Below, one piece after another: positions 1-9,738 of a DNA stretch of 64,000 nt. The stretch's first letter is position 1; each line of letters starts with the position of its first letter. The notes under the pieces were generated by a model. That model worked only from the letters and a program-made list of their open reading frames with translations, ran no database searches and was not told the DNA's origin. The stretch lies in assembly GCF_040796495.1 (NCBI RefSeq), contig NZ_JBFNQN010000009.1:124001-188000 (forward strand), read 5' to 3'. A program made the position numbers and the translations under genes. The stretch comes from Kineococcus endophyticus. GTDB taxonomy: Bacteria; Actinomycetota; Actinomycetes; Actinomycetales; Kineococcaceae.

Positions 1-2
1 GC

Positions 3-536
3 AGATCGTGGTGGCGCGAGTGGCTCGACCTGACCCGCAGCGACCTGCCCCTGAACCGGCCCTCCCGTGAGTCGATCGCCACGATGGCCATCTGGCGCTT
101 CGGGCAGGTCCTGCACGACCGCCCCGGCGCGGCCGCCTTCGCCCTGCGCCGCGTGCACGGCGTGGTCGACCAGCTGTGGACGCGGAACACCATCGGGGCC
201 GAACTGCCGCGCAGCGTCGTCGTCGGTCCCGGGATGAAGCTCCCCCACGCGGGACGGGGCGTCATCGTGCACCCCGACGCCCGCATCGGCGCGAACGTCA
301 CGCTCCACCACCGCGTGACGATCGGCGTGCGGAACAACGCGCGACCGCCCCACATCGGAGACGGCGTCTACCTCGGTGCCGGCGCTGCGGTCCTCGGCCC
401 CGTCGACCTCGGGCCCGGCTGCAAGGTGGGGGCCAACGCGGTCGTCGTCAAGGACGTCGAGGCCGGGGCGACGGTCGTCGCCCCTCCGGTGCGGGTCCTG
501 TCCGGGGCGCAGAGCACCCCCTCCCGACCCGCCTGA
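3..536 (+). CDS. CysE-like hexapeptide-repeat acyltransferase, 5' end outside the window
   Basis: The reading frame is open from the first bases of the window and reads into a Trp-rich stretch (WWREWLDLTRSDLP) before the first ATG at 84. The true start is therefore probably upstream and the gene is partial. The visible 177 residues carry hexapeptide repeats typical of a left-handed parallel beta-helix, for example HPDARIGANVTLHHRVTIGV, HIGDGVYLGAGAAVLG and CKVGANAVVVKDV. This is the layout of the serine acetyltransferase superfamily, which transfers acetyl groups from acetyl-CoA. In an exopolysaccharide locus such proteins usually O-acetylate a sugar rather than make O-acetylserine, so a WcaB/EpsC-type role is inferred. 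The membrane acyltransferase follows 98 bases downstream on the same strand. Confidence 0.8.
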   Translation, partial: RSWWREWLDLTRSDLPLNRPSRESIATMAIWRFGQVLHDRPGAAAFALRRVHGVVDQLWTRNTIGAELPRSVVVGPGMKLPHAGRGVIVHPDARIGANVTLHHRVTIGVRNNARPPHIGDGVYLGAGAAVLGPVDLGPGCKVGANAVVVKDVEAGATVVAPPVRVLSGAQSTPSRPA

Positions 537-556
537 CGACGCGCGCCCGGTCGGGC

Positions 557-570
557 GTGACGACAGTCAC
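557..570. promoter_or_regulatory. Palindrome GTGAC-N4-GTCAC, candidate operator
   Basis: The site has perfect five-base arms separated by four bases. It lies just upstream of the -35 element at 577. A related palindrome with TGTGAC arms sits upstream of the Wzz-like gene at 9739. The arms resemble CRP-family half sites, but the spacing is not the classical one. Function is inferred only. Confidence 0.3.
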
Positions 571-576
571 TCGTTG

Positions 577-606
577 TTGTTCACCCGTGAGCCGACTGTG
601 TACCTT
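577..606 (+). promoter_or_regulatory. Candidate promoter of the membrane acyltransferase gene
   Basis: TTGTTC (577-582) and TACCTT (601-606) are separated by 18 bases. They lie 28 bases before the GTG start at 635, leaving room for a short leader that contains the AAGGAG ribosome binding site at 624-629. Confidence 0.4.
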
Positions 607-634
607 CTCAGCAGCCTCACGACAAGGAGAACCG

Positions 635-1702
635 GTGACCCGTCACGCCCAGCAGGTTAGGTACGACTGGGTCGACACCGCCCGCGGAGCGAGCATCCTG
701 CTCGTCATCACCTACCACGCGGCACTCTTCGCCGCCTCGGTCGGCTTGGAGTCGAACGCCTGGAACGTCGTCAACGGCGCTACGCGGGTGATCCGGATGC
801 CGCTCTTCTTCTTCATCAGCGGCCTCCTCGCGAGCAGCGCACTGGCCCGCCCCTGGATGCCGACCCTTCGGCGCAGGGTGGCAGGCAACCTGTACCTGTA
901 CGTCCTGTGGGCCACACTGGCGTTCGTCCTCTTCAGCCTCGTGCCCTACGAACGGCAGGGCGCCCCGCGGGGGGCCTGGCACTGGGTGGAGTCCACCTTC
1001 ACCCAGCCGCAAAACGGCCTGTGGTACCTCCTGGCCCTGGCTCTCTTCACCCTGGCGGCAAAGGCGCTCAATCGGTTCTCGACCTTGGCGGTGCTCGTGC
1101 CGGCCGCGCTGTTGTCCGCGGTGGCCGGGACCGACCTGGTCCCCAGCAGCTTCGTGTGGAACAACTGCCTCGTCCTCTTCGTGTTCTTCCTGGCGGGCAG
1201 CAGGCTCAGGTCCCAGACGCTGGGCCGGATTCCCCGCCTTGGGCGACTCTCGATCGCCCTCCCCCTCGCTTCGGTGGTGGGTGTCGTCGCACTCGTCGCG
1301 GCAAAGCTCGACGTTCTGGACGTGGCCGGGGTTCGGTTCGCCCTGGGCGCAGCGGCAGTTCTTGCGGGACTGAGTTTCTCAGCGTCGATCGCTTCGAGCC
1401 GCTTCGGCCGGTTCCTCGCGACGGTGGGCCGCGACACGCTCGGTGTCTACGTAACCCACGAGATGTTGCTCGCGTTGTTGGTGCTCCCCATGGCGGGCCT
1501 CGCCAGCAGCCCTTGGGTCGACGCGGCTCGATGGTTCGCTCCTCCCGTCCTCGTGGTGGTGGGAACTGCCGCCGCCCTGGCCCTGCGCAAGCCGTTGTCC
1601 AAGGTGCCAGGTCTTCTGGCCGCGCCGACCTTCCTGACGGGACCTCAGCGTCCCGGCGGAGAGACGGTGGGACGGAAGACGGACCTGCAGCCGGTGCGTT
1701 GA
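635..1702 (+). CDS. Membrane acyltransferase (acyltransferase 3 family)
   Basis: This is an integral membrane protein of 355 residues with about ten hydrophobic segments. Near the N-terminus it has the family signature: an Asp-x-x-Arg-Gly type motif (DTARGASILLVITYHA) with the conserved His, followed by the PLFFFISGLLA segment. Acyltransferase 3 proteins (OatA, ExoZ and NodX relatives) move acyl groups across the membrane onto exported polysaccharide or peptidoglycan. The GTG start at 635 is chosen because AAGGAG ends five bases before it and the family signature begins about a dozen residues later; longer upstream starts only add residues encoded by the preceding gene's DNA. In this locus it probably decorates the exopolysaccharide. 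The donor and acceptor cannot be read from sequence. Confidence 0.88.
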   Translation: MTRHAQQVRYDWVDTARGASILLVITYHAALFAASVGLESNAWNVVNGATRVIRMPLFFFISGLLASSALARPWMPTLRRRVAGNLYLYVLWATLAFVLFSLVPYERQGAPRGAWHWVESTFTQPQNGLWYLLALALFTLAAKALNRFSTLAVLVPAALLSAVAGTDLVPSSFVWNNCLVLFVFFLAGSRLRSQTLGRIPRLGRLSIALPLASVVGVVALVAAKLDVLDVAGVRFALGAAAVLAGLSFSASIASSRFGRFLATVGRDTLGVYVTHEMLLALLVLPMAGLASSPWVDAARWFAPPVLVVVGTAAALALRKPLSKVPGLLAAPTFLTGPQRPGGETVGRKTDLQPVR

Positions 1703-2293
1703 CGAGGACACCCGCCCCGAAGGCGAGCCGCCCGTCTCGGGTCGTCGATTGCGTGTGCACTGACCTCGACATCGTCTGCCAACACCTGACGACGGTGCCG
1801 GCTCTGGATTGATTGCAAGACCGCTGTCCCAGGGGCGGCTCCGGGCATGCTGGTGACGACGCCACGTTCGCAGGAACAGCCGAGACGATCGCGGTCGTCG
1901 GAGGTGCGCCACCACTCAGGTCGACCGGTGACGACCGGCATGAGAGCTCGCGTCCGGCACCGACGGCCACCGGGGCGAGCAGGTGGCCAGTCGCTGCGTC
2001 CATGGTCATCAGCAGTGCGCGGACGGGTCGGGACCGGACGGTGTGGCAGCCAGATCGGTCGCCACCGGGGACGTGTCGGGCAGTGGATTGTCGGCGGGGT
2101 ACCCACGAAAGTTCTTGGGCAACAGTTCAAAGGCTGATGCCCCAGCACGGAAACGCGGGCCACCTCGTCCGTCGAGCTCTCGTCGTGCTGGACGGAGCGT
2201 TCCGGGTGAGGCTCAACCGTCTGCTCCCGTGGAGCACCCTTCGTCGACTCGGATGGCGTGAGGGGGCCTTGGAGACCCAACCCCCCTACCGCT
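1703..2293. other. 590-base stretch without a supportable gene
   Basis: This stretch lies between the convergent acyltransferase and flippase genes. Open frames exist on both strands, but their translations are rich in Arg and Pro with no domain pattern, and none has a convincing start. The sequence could be a decayed gene or a long 3' region. No transposase motif, tRNA or strong hairpin was seen. Confidence 0.5.
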
Positions 2294-3856
2294 TCAGCTG
2301 CGTCTGAACCGTGCTGGAAGGCGCCGGAGAAGCCTCGACGGCATCAGCGAAACGATCTCGCCGAGCACCCGCCGGCCGAATAAGGCGAGGCACCCAACGT
2401 AGAGCCCCGCCCCGACAGCCACTCGGACGAGCAGCCAGAAGACGTCTTGGCGCGGGACGTCCAACGCCCAGGGGATGGCCCAAGCGACTCCGCCCATGAC
2501 GGCGCTTGCCGCCAGCGGCGGGACGATGTCGAGGAACACGCGTCGAGCTTTCAGCCCGATCGTGGAGCAGGCGATGTGAAAGCCCACGGGTTGCCACAAC
2601 CAGAATTTCGCGAGCAGTGCGACTGCCACACCAAGAGCACCCCACCGCAACCCGATGACGATGGCGATGACCGTGAGGAGGGTGCTGACGAGCCCCACCC
2701 TGAACATCGTCTGGGTACGTCCTTGCGACTGGTAAAGCCAGCCCTCACTGTTGCTGAGGCACTGCGGGAGACCCGCGAGGCAGAGGACCTGGAGCAGCGG
2801 GATGGCGAGCAGCCACTGGTCACCCCACAGCAGGGGGACGAGACCGTCCGCGACGGCCGCCATGCCGACGAGAACAGGCATGATGACCGCCGTCATCACC
2901 AGGATGACCCGGCGGTAGGCGCCCTGCAGTCGTTCACGATCTCCCTGCATGGCTGCCAGCGCGGGGAACATCACTCGACCTAGCACCTGGCTGATCTGCT
3001 GCAAAGGCAGCAACATGAGGGTGTAGGCCCGGTTGTAGTACCCCAAAGCCGTGGCGCCCAAGAGACGTCCGATCAGCAAGTTGTCGCTGTTGCGACCGGC
3101 GTAGTTCACGACACTGAAGCCGAGCATGCCGCCGGAGAAGGACCACAGACGCCGAACCGATGGGCGCGAGATGAAGCCCCGCGGCCGCCACCTGACGAGA
3201 GTCCAGGTGATGATGGTCCCGGCCAGCCCCTGAACAGCGGGGCCCAGGACCAGGGCGAACGCCCCCATCCCCGACAGTGCGCCGATCAGCGTCGCCGCGT
3301 TCGCCAACACCGCGCACGACAGCTCGATCGCGGCGACCTTCTTGAACTGCATCGACCTCTGCAAGAGAGCCGCGTGGCTGACGTTGAGGGCCAGCGCGAA
3401 CCCCAGCCCGGCCAGCGGGGTGATCCACGTGAGCCTGTCGTCGCCGTAGAAATCGGCGACGAAGGGGCCGAGCGCGGCGAGCACCCCGATGAACACCAGG
3501 CCACCGAGCGCGTTGAGCCAGAAGGCCGTGTCGTAGTCGGCCTGCCGTACCTCGCGCTGGTGGACGAGTGCGGCGCTGAGACCCATGTCGAAGAGCAGCA
3601 CGGTGAAACCGGTGATCACGTAGACGCTCGCCAACAGGCCGAAGTCGGCCGGGGCGAGGATGCGTGCGAGCGCCAGCCCAGCAAGGAACTGCAGGGCCTG
3701 TGCGCCTGTCCTGCCCATGGCCGACCACCCAGCGCTGGCGACCACCGTCTTGCGCGATACAGCCACCGACTCGCGGCCGGCCTCCGCGATGGGTGGAGTG
3801 GAGACTCCGGCGTCGTCCAGTTCTCCTGCCGCCCCTCGGTGGTCAGGCACAGTCAT
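2294..3856 (-). CDS. Polysaccharide flippase (Wzx / MOP superfamily)
   Basis: This polytopic protein of 520 residues has 12-14 hydrophobic segments. It shows typical MOP-flippase features: an N-terminal ALARILAPADFGLLASVYVI segment and the central RNSDNLLIGRLLGATALGYY motif seen in WzxC-type proteins. Such flippases move undecaprenyl-diphosphate-linked repeat units across the membrane. A TTG at 3868 would add four residues. The ATG at 3856 is preferred because GGGAG lies five bases before it. The gene faces away from the protein mannosyltransferase, and the 226-base gap between them must hold both promoters. Together with the Wzy-like and Wzz-like genes downstream it points to Wzx/Wzy-dependent polymer export. 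Confidence 0.9.
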   Translation of the reverse strand: MTVPDHRGAAGELDDAGVSTPPIAEAGRESVAVSRKTVVASAGWSAMGRTGAQALQFLAGLALARILAPADFGLLASVYVITGFTVLLFDMGLSAALVHQREVRQADYDTAFWLNALGGLVFIGVLAALGPFVADFYGDDRLTWITPLAGLGFALALNVSHAALLQRSMQFKKVAAIELSCAVLANAATLIGALSGMGAFALVLGPAVQGLAGTIITWTLVRWRPRGFISRPSVRRLWSFSGGMLGFSVVNYAGRNSDNLLIGRLLGATALGYYNRAYTLMLLPLQQISQVLGRVMFPALAAMQGDRERLQGAYRRVILVMTAVIMPVLVGMAAVADGLVPLLWGDQWLLAIPLLQVLCLAGLPQCLSNSEGWLYQSQGRTQTMFRVGLVSTLLTVIAIVIGLRWGALGVAVALLAKFWLWQPVGFHIACSTIGLKARRVFLDIVPPLAASAVMGGVAWAIPWALDVPRQDVFWLLVRVAVGAGLYVGCLALFGRRVLGEIVSLMPSRLLRRLPARFRRS

Positions 3857-4082
3857 CCGGACTCCCAATCGTCTGCCGAGCTCGTCAGGGCTCTACTTCG
3901 CGTGGTCGTGCTTGCGCAGGCGTCATCGGCTCGACGGCCGGACACGCAAGGTACCTTGCGCGTCTCGGAGCGTGACTCAGGAGCGTAGCCCCTCGCACGG
4001 GCGGCCCGCGACGACGAGCACTCGAAGGACGATCCTTCCCAACTAGAGTGACCGACATGATCGCGAGGCTCGAGGACCGCCC

Positions 4083-5717
4083 ATGAGCGCTGGAGCCGTC
4101 GCCGGATCCTCCCGCCACCAACGCAGGAGCCAAGAGCCCCTGGCTGAGAAGCTTCTCGGGGGCCCCTCCGAGATCGACGGGGAGTCCTGGAAGCGCGCCT
4201 GGCTGCCCCTGTTGGCGGTGACGGCGGTCGCCGGCTTCCTGCGCTTCTTCCAGCTCGGGCGGCCGCACCAGCTCGTCTTCGACGAGACGTACTACGTCAA
4301 GCAGGCTTACTCCCTCCTGAAGTACGGCGTGGAGCTGCGCAACGACGGCAGCATCGCCAAGCCGGACGAGCTCTTCACGGCCGGGACGCCGGACGTCTTC
4401 GGGACCACGGGCGACTTCGTTGTCCACCCACCGGTCGGCAAGTGGATGATCGCCGTCGGCGAGTGGATCTTCGGGATCGACTCCTCGTTCGGCTGGCGCT
4501 TCTCAGCCGCCCTCGTCGGGACGCTGTCGATCCTCCTCATCGGCCGCATCGCTCGCCGCCTCTTCCGCTCGACCCTGCTCGGCGTCACGGCGGCCGTGCT
4601 CCTCACCTTCGAGGGGGAGCACTTCGTCGAGAGCCGCACCAGCCTGCTCGACATCTTCCTCATGTGGTGGGTGCTGGTCGCCTTCGCGCTCCTGCTGGTC
4701 GACCGCGACCACGCACGCGAGCGGCTGGCCCGCGCCGTGGCGGAGCACGGGGCCGACGGTCTGGGGCCACGGATCGGCTTCCGCGGGTACCGCCTCGCGG
4801 CCGGGGTGAGCCTCGGCCTGGCCTGCGGGGTCAAGTGGTCCGGCATCTACGTCCTGGCCGTCTTCGGGCTGATGACCGTCCTGTGGGACGCGGGCGCCCG
4901 GCGGGCCGTGGGCGTGCGGCCGTGGTTCGCGGCCGCGGTGTGGCGCGACGGCCTCGGCGCCTTCCTCGTGCTGGTGCCGGTGGCCGTCCTCACCTACCTC
5001 GCGGGGTGGATCGGCTGGTTCCGCAGCGACCTCGGCTGGGACCGCGACTGGGGGGCCACGCACCCCTCCCGCGGCATCGGCGCCGTCGTGCCCGACGCGC
5101 TGCGCAGCCTGTGGCACTACCACCAGCAGGCGTACACGTTCCACGTCGGCCTGGACAGCCCGCACCCCTACTCGGCGAACCCGTGGTCCTGGCTCGTGCA
5201 GGGCCGGCCGACGTCCTTCTTCTACGAGAGCAAGGCGAACGGCGTCGAGGGCTGCACCGTCGACAACTGCTCCAAGGCGATCACGAGCCTGGGCACCCCG
5301 GTCCTGTGGTGGGTGGGGCTCGTCGCCCTCGCCGTCCTGCTGTTCCGGTGGGCCTTCGCCCGCGACTGGCGTGCGGGCGCGATCCTCGCCGGGTACGCCG
5401 GGGCGTACCTGCCCTGGTTCCAGTACCAGCACCGGACGATCTTCACCTTCTACGCGGTCGTCTTCGTCCCGTTCGTCGTGCTGGCGGTGGTCTACCTCCT
5501 GGGGCTGGTCCTGGGACCCGATCCGAGCACGGCGGTGCTGCGCAAGGGCGTCAGCGTCGAGTCCGCCCTGCTGCGGCGCAGGGTGGGCGCCGCGGTCGCC
5601 GGCACGGTGGTGGTGCTGTGCGTGGCCTGCTTCGCGTTCTTCTGGCCGGTCTACACCGCCCAGGTCATCCCCTACGAGAGCTGGGCGCGACGGATGTGGT
5701 TGCCCAGCTGGATCTGA
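4083..5717 (+). CDS. Protein O-mannosyltransferase-like glycosyltransferase (GT39)
   Basis: This large membrane protein of 544 residues belongs to the dolichyl-phosphate-mannose--protein mannosyltransferase family. The key acidic pair is present in the first outside loop (VFDETYYVKQAYSL, about residues 62-75). It is followed by HPPVGKWMI and GWRFSAALVGTL, which are hallmark PMT segments, and by a cytosolic-loop GVKWSG motif. Actinobacterial Pmt uses polyprenyl-phosphomannose to O-mannosylate Ser/Thr of Sec-exported proteins. CGAGG seven bases before the ATG at 4083 supports this start. The downstream NPCBM protein has long Thr/Ser/Pro linkers that would be plausible substrates; this link is inference. 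Confidence 0.92.
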   Translation: MSAGAVAGSSRHQRRSQEPLAEKLLGGPSEIDGESWKRAWLPLLAVTAVAGFLRFFQLGRPHQLVFDETYYVKQAYSLLKYGVELRNDGSIAKPDELFTAGTPDVFGTTGDFVVHPPVGKWMIAVGEWIFGIDSSFGWRFSAALVGTLSILLIGRIARRLFRSTLLGVTAAVLLTFEGEHFVESRTSLLDIFLMWWVLVAFALLLVDRDHARERLARAVAEHGADGLGPRIGFRGYRLAAGVSLGLACGVKWSGIYVLAVFGLMTVLWDAGARRAVGVRPWFAAAVWRDGLGAFLVLVPVAVLTYLAGWIGWFRSDLGWDRDWGATHPSRGIGAVVPDALRSLWHYHQQAYTFHVGLDSPHPYSANPWSWLVQGRPTSFFYESKANGVEGCTVDNCSKAITSLGTPVLWWVGLVALAVLLFRWAFARDWRAGAILAGYAGAYLPWFQYQHRTIFTFYAVVFVPFVVLAVVYLLGLVLGPDPSTAVLRKGVSVESALLRRRVGAAVAGTVVVLCVACFAFFWPVYTAQVIPYESWARRMWLPSWI

Positions 5718-5772
5718 CCGCCGTCGCGGCGCCCTCCGGAGGTGGTGCGGCCGCTCGTGCCAGGATCACCGC

Positions 5773-6633
5773 ATGCAGCTGACGTACCTGGTCCTGGCCC
5801 ACCAGAACCCGCAGCAGCTCTCGAGCCAGCTCGACCTCCTGCTCGACGGAGGCGCGCGAGCGGTCGTGCACGTGGACGCGAAGGTCGACGCCGCCCCCTT
5901 CCACGACGCGCTCCGGTCGCACGGACCCGCGGTCCGCGAGACCGGCCGACGCCACGAGGTGCGGTGGGGCGGGTTCGGCGTGGTCGCCGCCACGGTGACG
6001 GCTCTGCGGGACGCCCTGCAGCACGCGCCCGCCGACCACTACGTGCTGCTCAGCGGAGCGGACCTCCCCGTGCGCCCCCTCGCCGACCTCCGCGCCGAAC
6101 TGCGACCGGGGCACGTGCGCATGAACAGCTGGCCCATGCCGGACGAGGCGCGCGGCAAACCGATGTCGCGGATCGACCGCTGGCACCACGCGCCGAAGGA
6201 CCGTCACGACCCCTGGGCCTCACGGGTCGGCCGACTGCTGGCCCGGCTGCCCGCACGCAGCCTGGCTCCCCTCGGCGGCGCGGCTCCGCACGCGGGATCA
6301 CAGTGGTGGACCATGCCCCACGAGTGCGCCCGTGACGTCGTCGAGTTCGTCGACTCCTCACCGCGGTTCGTCAAGTTCTTCCGGCACGTCCAGGTCCCGG
6401 ACGAGATGTTCTTCCAGACAGTGGTCCACGCGCTGCCCAGGAGCTACGAGGTCCGCCCCAACCTCACGTACACGCGCTGGACGAGCTCGGACCGCCTCAG
6501 CCCCGACGTCCTGTCCAGGACCGACCTCCCGGCGGCGGCCTCGTCCGGCGCGTTCTTCGCCCGGAAGTTCGACCTGCGGCGCGATCCTGACGTCCTCGAC
6601 GGAGTGCGCGAACTCCTGGCGGGGCGGGCCTGA
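5773..6633 (+). CDS. GT14 family (core-2/I-branching-type) glycosyltransferase
   Basis: This protein of 286 residues resembles bacterial beta-1,6-N-acetylglucosaminyltransferase-like proteins of family GT14. It starts MQLTYLVLAHQNP, the usual N-terminal strand. It then shows VHVDAKVD, the strongly conserved YVLLSGADLPVRP segment, a GSQWWTMP motif, and PDEMFFQTVVH, which carries the acidic catalytic-base region. It has no membrane segment, so it should act in the cytoplasm. AGGA seven bases before the ATG supports the start. The true sugar donor is unknown; GlcNAc or xylose transfer are both known in the family. Confidence 0.85.
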   Translation: MQLTYLVLAHQNPQQLSSQLDLLLDGGARAVVHVDAKVDAAPFHDALRSHGPAVRETGRRHEVRWGGFGVVAATVTALRDALQHAPADHYVLLSGADLPVRPLADLRAELRPGHVRMNSWPMPDEARGKPMSRIDRWHHAPKDRHDPWASRVGRLLARLPARSLAPLGGAAPHAGSQWWTMPHECARDVVEFVDSSPRFVKFFRHVQVPDEMFFQTVVHALPRSYEVRPNLTYTRWTSSDRLSPDVLSRTDLPAAASSGAFFARKFDLRRDPDVLDGVRELLAGRA

Positions 6634-6904
6634 ACCGCACCTCACCGATCGCCCCGGTGACGGTGAGCGAACACCGACGGGGCCCGCCGGGAACTTCGGG
6701 CCAACCGGTCACGGAGCGCGACGAACACGGCTGACCCGAACGAGCGACACGGGTTCCCAGAACTTCGGCACCCGGTGGACGACTCCCGGTGACGACGTCG
6801 AGCAGCCCGCTGCACAGGGGTGAAACTCCGCCAGCCGAGTGAAGTCCGGTGCCGGGTGGGCCCGATCAGCAGGTGTCGATGAACACTCGCCACCTGGAGC
6901 CCAC

Positions 6905-9628
6905 GTGAACCGCTCGCGCCTCGCGGCCGCCGTCCTGCTCGCCACCGCCCTCGTCGTTCCCAACGCCACCGTCGCCGTGGCCACCACCTCGGGGTCCACG
7001 GGTGTGGTCGCCCCGACCTCCGTGGAACCCGGGATGCCCAGCGGCGGCGTCTTCAGCGCGGGCACGGCGTGGAAGCTCGACGTGACCGGGGCACCCCTCG
7101 GCCCGAACAGTGCAGGGATGGTGCAGAACGTCGCAGCGCAGACCGCGCAGTTCTACGGCGGGGTGGCGGCGTTCAATGCCTACCAGTACAGCACCAGCTT
7201 CTACACCGTCCCCGCGACCCAGCCCCGCGTCGACGTCCAGTGGAACAACTGCCAGGGCAAGGCCTCCACGCCCCCGGGCCTCCTCGGCGAGGGTGGGCAG
7301 TTCTCGCAGGTCCCGATCCCGGCCGACGCGGTCCCGGCCAAGGGCAGCGACAGCCAGCTCACCGTCTACTCCCCCAGCACCGACCAGTTGTGGGAGTTCT
7401 GGGTCGCGAAGAAGGTCGACGGCACCTGGAGCGCGTGCTGGGGCGGCCGCATCGACGACGTGTCCAAGAGCCACGGGTACTTCCCGGCGAGTTTCGGAGC
7501 CAGCGCGAGCGGCCTCGCCGTCGCCGGCGGGACGATCGGCATCGCCGACATCGAGTCCGGCAGCATCGACCACGCGCTCGCCCTGCACCTGCCGGCGCCC
7601 GGCCAGTCCAGTGAGTTCAGCTACCCCGCCCAGCGCAGCGACGGCACCGACACCTCGGTCGACCGCGTCCCCGAGGGAACCCGCCTGCGTCTCGACCCCA
7701 GCATCGACGTGGATGCCCTGAAGATCCACCCCATCGCGAAGATGGTGGCCAAGGCCGCGCAGAAGTACGGGTTCATCGTCACCGACAAGGCCGGTTGCAC
7801 CGCCGTCGTCGCCGAGAGCCCCGCAGCGGCCATCGCCGCCACGGGTGTCGACCCGTGGAAGGCGCTCATGGGCAGCACGCCGAGCTACAACATCATGAAG
7901 AACTTCCCCTGGGCGTCCTTGCAGGCGCTGCCCAAGGACTACGGCAAGCCCGACGTCCTCGAGGGCACCGACGGCGGGGTCTGGACCGACCACGACCCCG
8001 ACGGCATGGACGTCAGCTACGTCTCCGACACGGCGTTCCGCACCGTCAAGAACGGGTGGGGACCCGTGGAGAAGGACCGCAGCAACGGTGACATCGCGGC
8101 CGGCGACGGCCGCCGGCTGAAGATCGGCGCGATCACGTACGCCAAGGGCCTCGGGGTCCACGCCGGCTCCGAGGTCGTCGTCCCGACGCACGGCGCCACC
8201 ACCTTCACCGCCAAGGTCGGTGTCGACAGCGAGGTGGGCACCAGCGGCTCGGTCGTGTTCCAGGTGTGGAACGGCACCACGAAGCTGGCCGACAGCGGCG
8301 TCCTGCGGGGCGGGCAGGCGGCCAAGGCGTTGTCCGTCGACGTGCGCGGCGCCACCGAACTGCGCCTTGTCGTGACCAACGCCGGGAACGGCAACTCCGG
8401 CGACCACGCCGACTGGGCCGACGCCCGCCTGCTGCGACCCACGGGTACGAACCCGACCCCCACCCCGACCCCCACCCCGACCAGCCCGGCGGCGAGCACC
8501 GTCTTCGCCTCGGACACGGCGTACCGGGTGGTGCGCAACGGGTGGGGCCCCGCCGAAGCCGACCGCAGCAACGGTGAGCTCAGCGGCACCGACGGCGGGA
8601 CGCTGACGGTGGCGGGGCAGGCGTTCGCCAAGGGCTTCGGGGTGCACGCCGACTCCGAGATCGTCGTGCCGACCGGGGGCGCGACGACGTTCGTCGCCGA
8701 CGTCGGCATCGACGACGAGGTGCTGCCGAGGGGGACCGCCGCTTTCCAGGTGTGGAACGGCGACACCCTCCTGGCCGAGACCTCCGTGCTGCGGGCCGGA
8801 TCGACCGCCCGGCGCCTGTCGGTCGACGTCTCAGGCGCCTCGGAGATCCGGCTGGTCGTGACCGACGGCGGCGACGGGACCCCCGGCGACCACGCCGACT
8901 GGGGTGACGCGCGTCTCCTCGGCGCTGCTGCCGCCTCGCCCACCACCGCACCCACCAGCACCGCCACCCCTGAGCCCACCACCGCAGCCAGCAGCACTCC
9001 CACCAGCACCCCCACCACCGCACCCGGCAACACCGCCACACCTGAGCCCACCACCGCACCCAGCACCGCCCCCACCAGCACCCCCACGAGCACTGCTCCG
9101 ACCACGGCCCCCACGCCGAGCAGCGCACCGACCACGGCGCCGACGAGCCCGGCGCCGACAAGCCCGGCGCCGACGAGCCCCGCGCCCACGACGAGCCGGG
9201 CGGCGGTCCCCGTCTCCACCACGGCGTTCCGCACCGTGCGCAACGGGTGGGGGCCGGTGGAGAAGGACCGCAGCAACGGCGAGCTGAAGGCCGGCGACGG
9301 GCGGACGCTGAAGATCGGGGGCCGCTCCTACGCGACCGGGCTGGGGGTCCACGCGGCGTCCGAGGTCGTCGTCCCGGTCGCGGGCTTCTCGACCTTCTCG
9401 GCGGAGGTGGGCGTTGATTCCGAGGTCGGGGCCGGCGGCTCGGTCGTCTTCCAGGTCTGGAACGGCACCACGAAGCTCGCCGACAGCGGCGTGCTGCGCG
9501 GCGGGCAGGCGGCGAAGAGCCTGGTCGTGGACGTCACCGGCGCTTCCGAGATCCGGCTCGTGGTGACGAACGCGGGCGACACGACCACGGGTGACCACGC
9601 CGACTGGGCGGCGGCGTACCTGTCCTGA
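6905..9628 (+). CDS. Secreted protein with an uncharacterised N-terminal domain and three NPCBM domains
   Basis: The 907-residue product begins with a signal peptide ([18 protein letters not shown], cleavage expected near residue 25). Residues about 40-370 form a domain I recognise only as a conserved actinobacterial secreted family. It contains [18 protein letters not shown] and a [12 protein letters not shown] segment with a possible catalytic Asp-His pair. Three NPCBM-like modules follow at about 372-512, 535-675 and 767-907. Each has the pattern NGWGPxExDRSNGE, GLGVHAxSE and GDHADWxDA. They are joined by a Thr-Pro linker and a 90-residue Thr/Pro/Ser/Ala linker. The GTG at 6905 is chosen because GGAG lies five bases before it and the signal peptide begins there. 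The role is probably carbohydrate binding at the cell surface. The 271-base region upstream holds hairpins but no further gene. Confidence 0.85.
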   Translation: MNRSRLAAAVLLATALVVPNATVAVATTSGSTGVVAPTSVEPGMPSGGVFSAGTAWKLDVTGAPLGPNSAGMVQNVAAQTAQFYGGVAAFNAYQYSTSFYTVPATQPRVDVQWNNCQGKASTPPGLLGEGGQFSQVPIPADAVPAKGSDSQLTVYSPSTDQLWEFWVAKKVDGTWSACWGGRIDDVSKSHGYFPASFGASASGLAVAGGTIGIADIESGSIDHALALHLPAPGQSSEFSYPAQRSDGTDTSVDRVPEGTRLRLDPSIDVDALKIHPIAKMVAKAAQKYGFIVTDKAGCTAVVAESPAAAIAATGVDPWKALMGSTPSYNIMKNFPWASLQALPKDYGKPDVLEGTDGGVWTDHDPDGMDVSYVSDTAFRTVKNGWGPVEKDRSNGDIAAGDGRRLKIGAITYAKGLGVHAGSEVVVPTHGATTFTAKVGVDSEVGTSGSVVFQVWNGTTKLADSGVLRGGQAAKALSVDVRGATELRLVVTNAGNGNSGDHADWADARLLRPTGTNPTPTPTPTPTSPAASTVFASDTAYRVVRNGWGPAEADRSNGELSGTDGGTLTVAGQAFAKGFGVHADSEIVVPTGGATTFVADVGIDDEVLPRGTAAFQVWNGDTLLAETSVLRAGSTARRLSVDVSGASEIRLVVTDGGDGTPGDHADWGDARLLGAAAASPTTAPTSTATPEPTTAASSTPTSTPTTAPGNTATPEPTTAPSTAPTSTPTSTAPTTAPTPSSAPTTAPTSPAPTSPAPTSPAPTTSRAAVPVSTTAFRTVRNGWGPVEKDRSNGELKAGDGRTLKIGGRSYATGLGVHAASEVVVPVAGFSTFSAEVGVDSEVGAGGSVVFQVWNGTTKLADSGVLRGGQAAKSLVVDVTGASEIRLVVTNAGDTTTGDHADWAAAYLS
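8931..9205 (+). repeat. Low-complexity Thr/Pro/Ser/Ala linker coding repeat
   Basis: This region has degenerate short repeats around ACCACCGCACCC and ACGAGCCCGGCGCCG. They encode the second inter-domain linker of the NPCBM protein. The pattern is typical of O-glycosylated wall-protein linkers and could vary in length by slippage. Confidence 0.7.
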
Positions 9629-9665
9629 CGCGACCCGGTCGTGACGCGGTGCGGCATGACGGGGT

Positions 9666-9696
9666 GGGGCTGCCGACGTGGTTCGTCGGCGGCCCC
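9666..9696 (+). terminator. Hairpin terminator after the NPCBM gene
   Basis: A 13-base-pair stem (9666-9678 with 9684-9696, one G-U pair) with a five-base loop starts 37 bases after the stop codon. No T-tract follows, as is usual in high-GC genomes. Confidence 0.6.
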
Positions 9697-9738
9697 CTCT
9701 CACTCTCGGTCGCTGTTGATCTTCTGGGACCCACTGGA

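Noticed and set aside
6634-6904. Possible c-di-AMP or cobalamin riboswitch before the NPCBM gene
   Set aside because: A GGGGTGAAAC stretch recalls parts of such elements, but the conserved cores (CCCGACAGCTAAC or the B12 box) are absent. A covariance-model search would be decisive.
8931-9205. CRISPR-like repeats
   Set aside because: The repeats are short, degenerate, in frame, and encode a Thr/Pro linker; there are no spacers and no cas genes.
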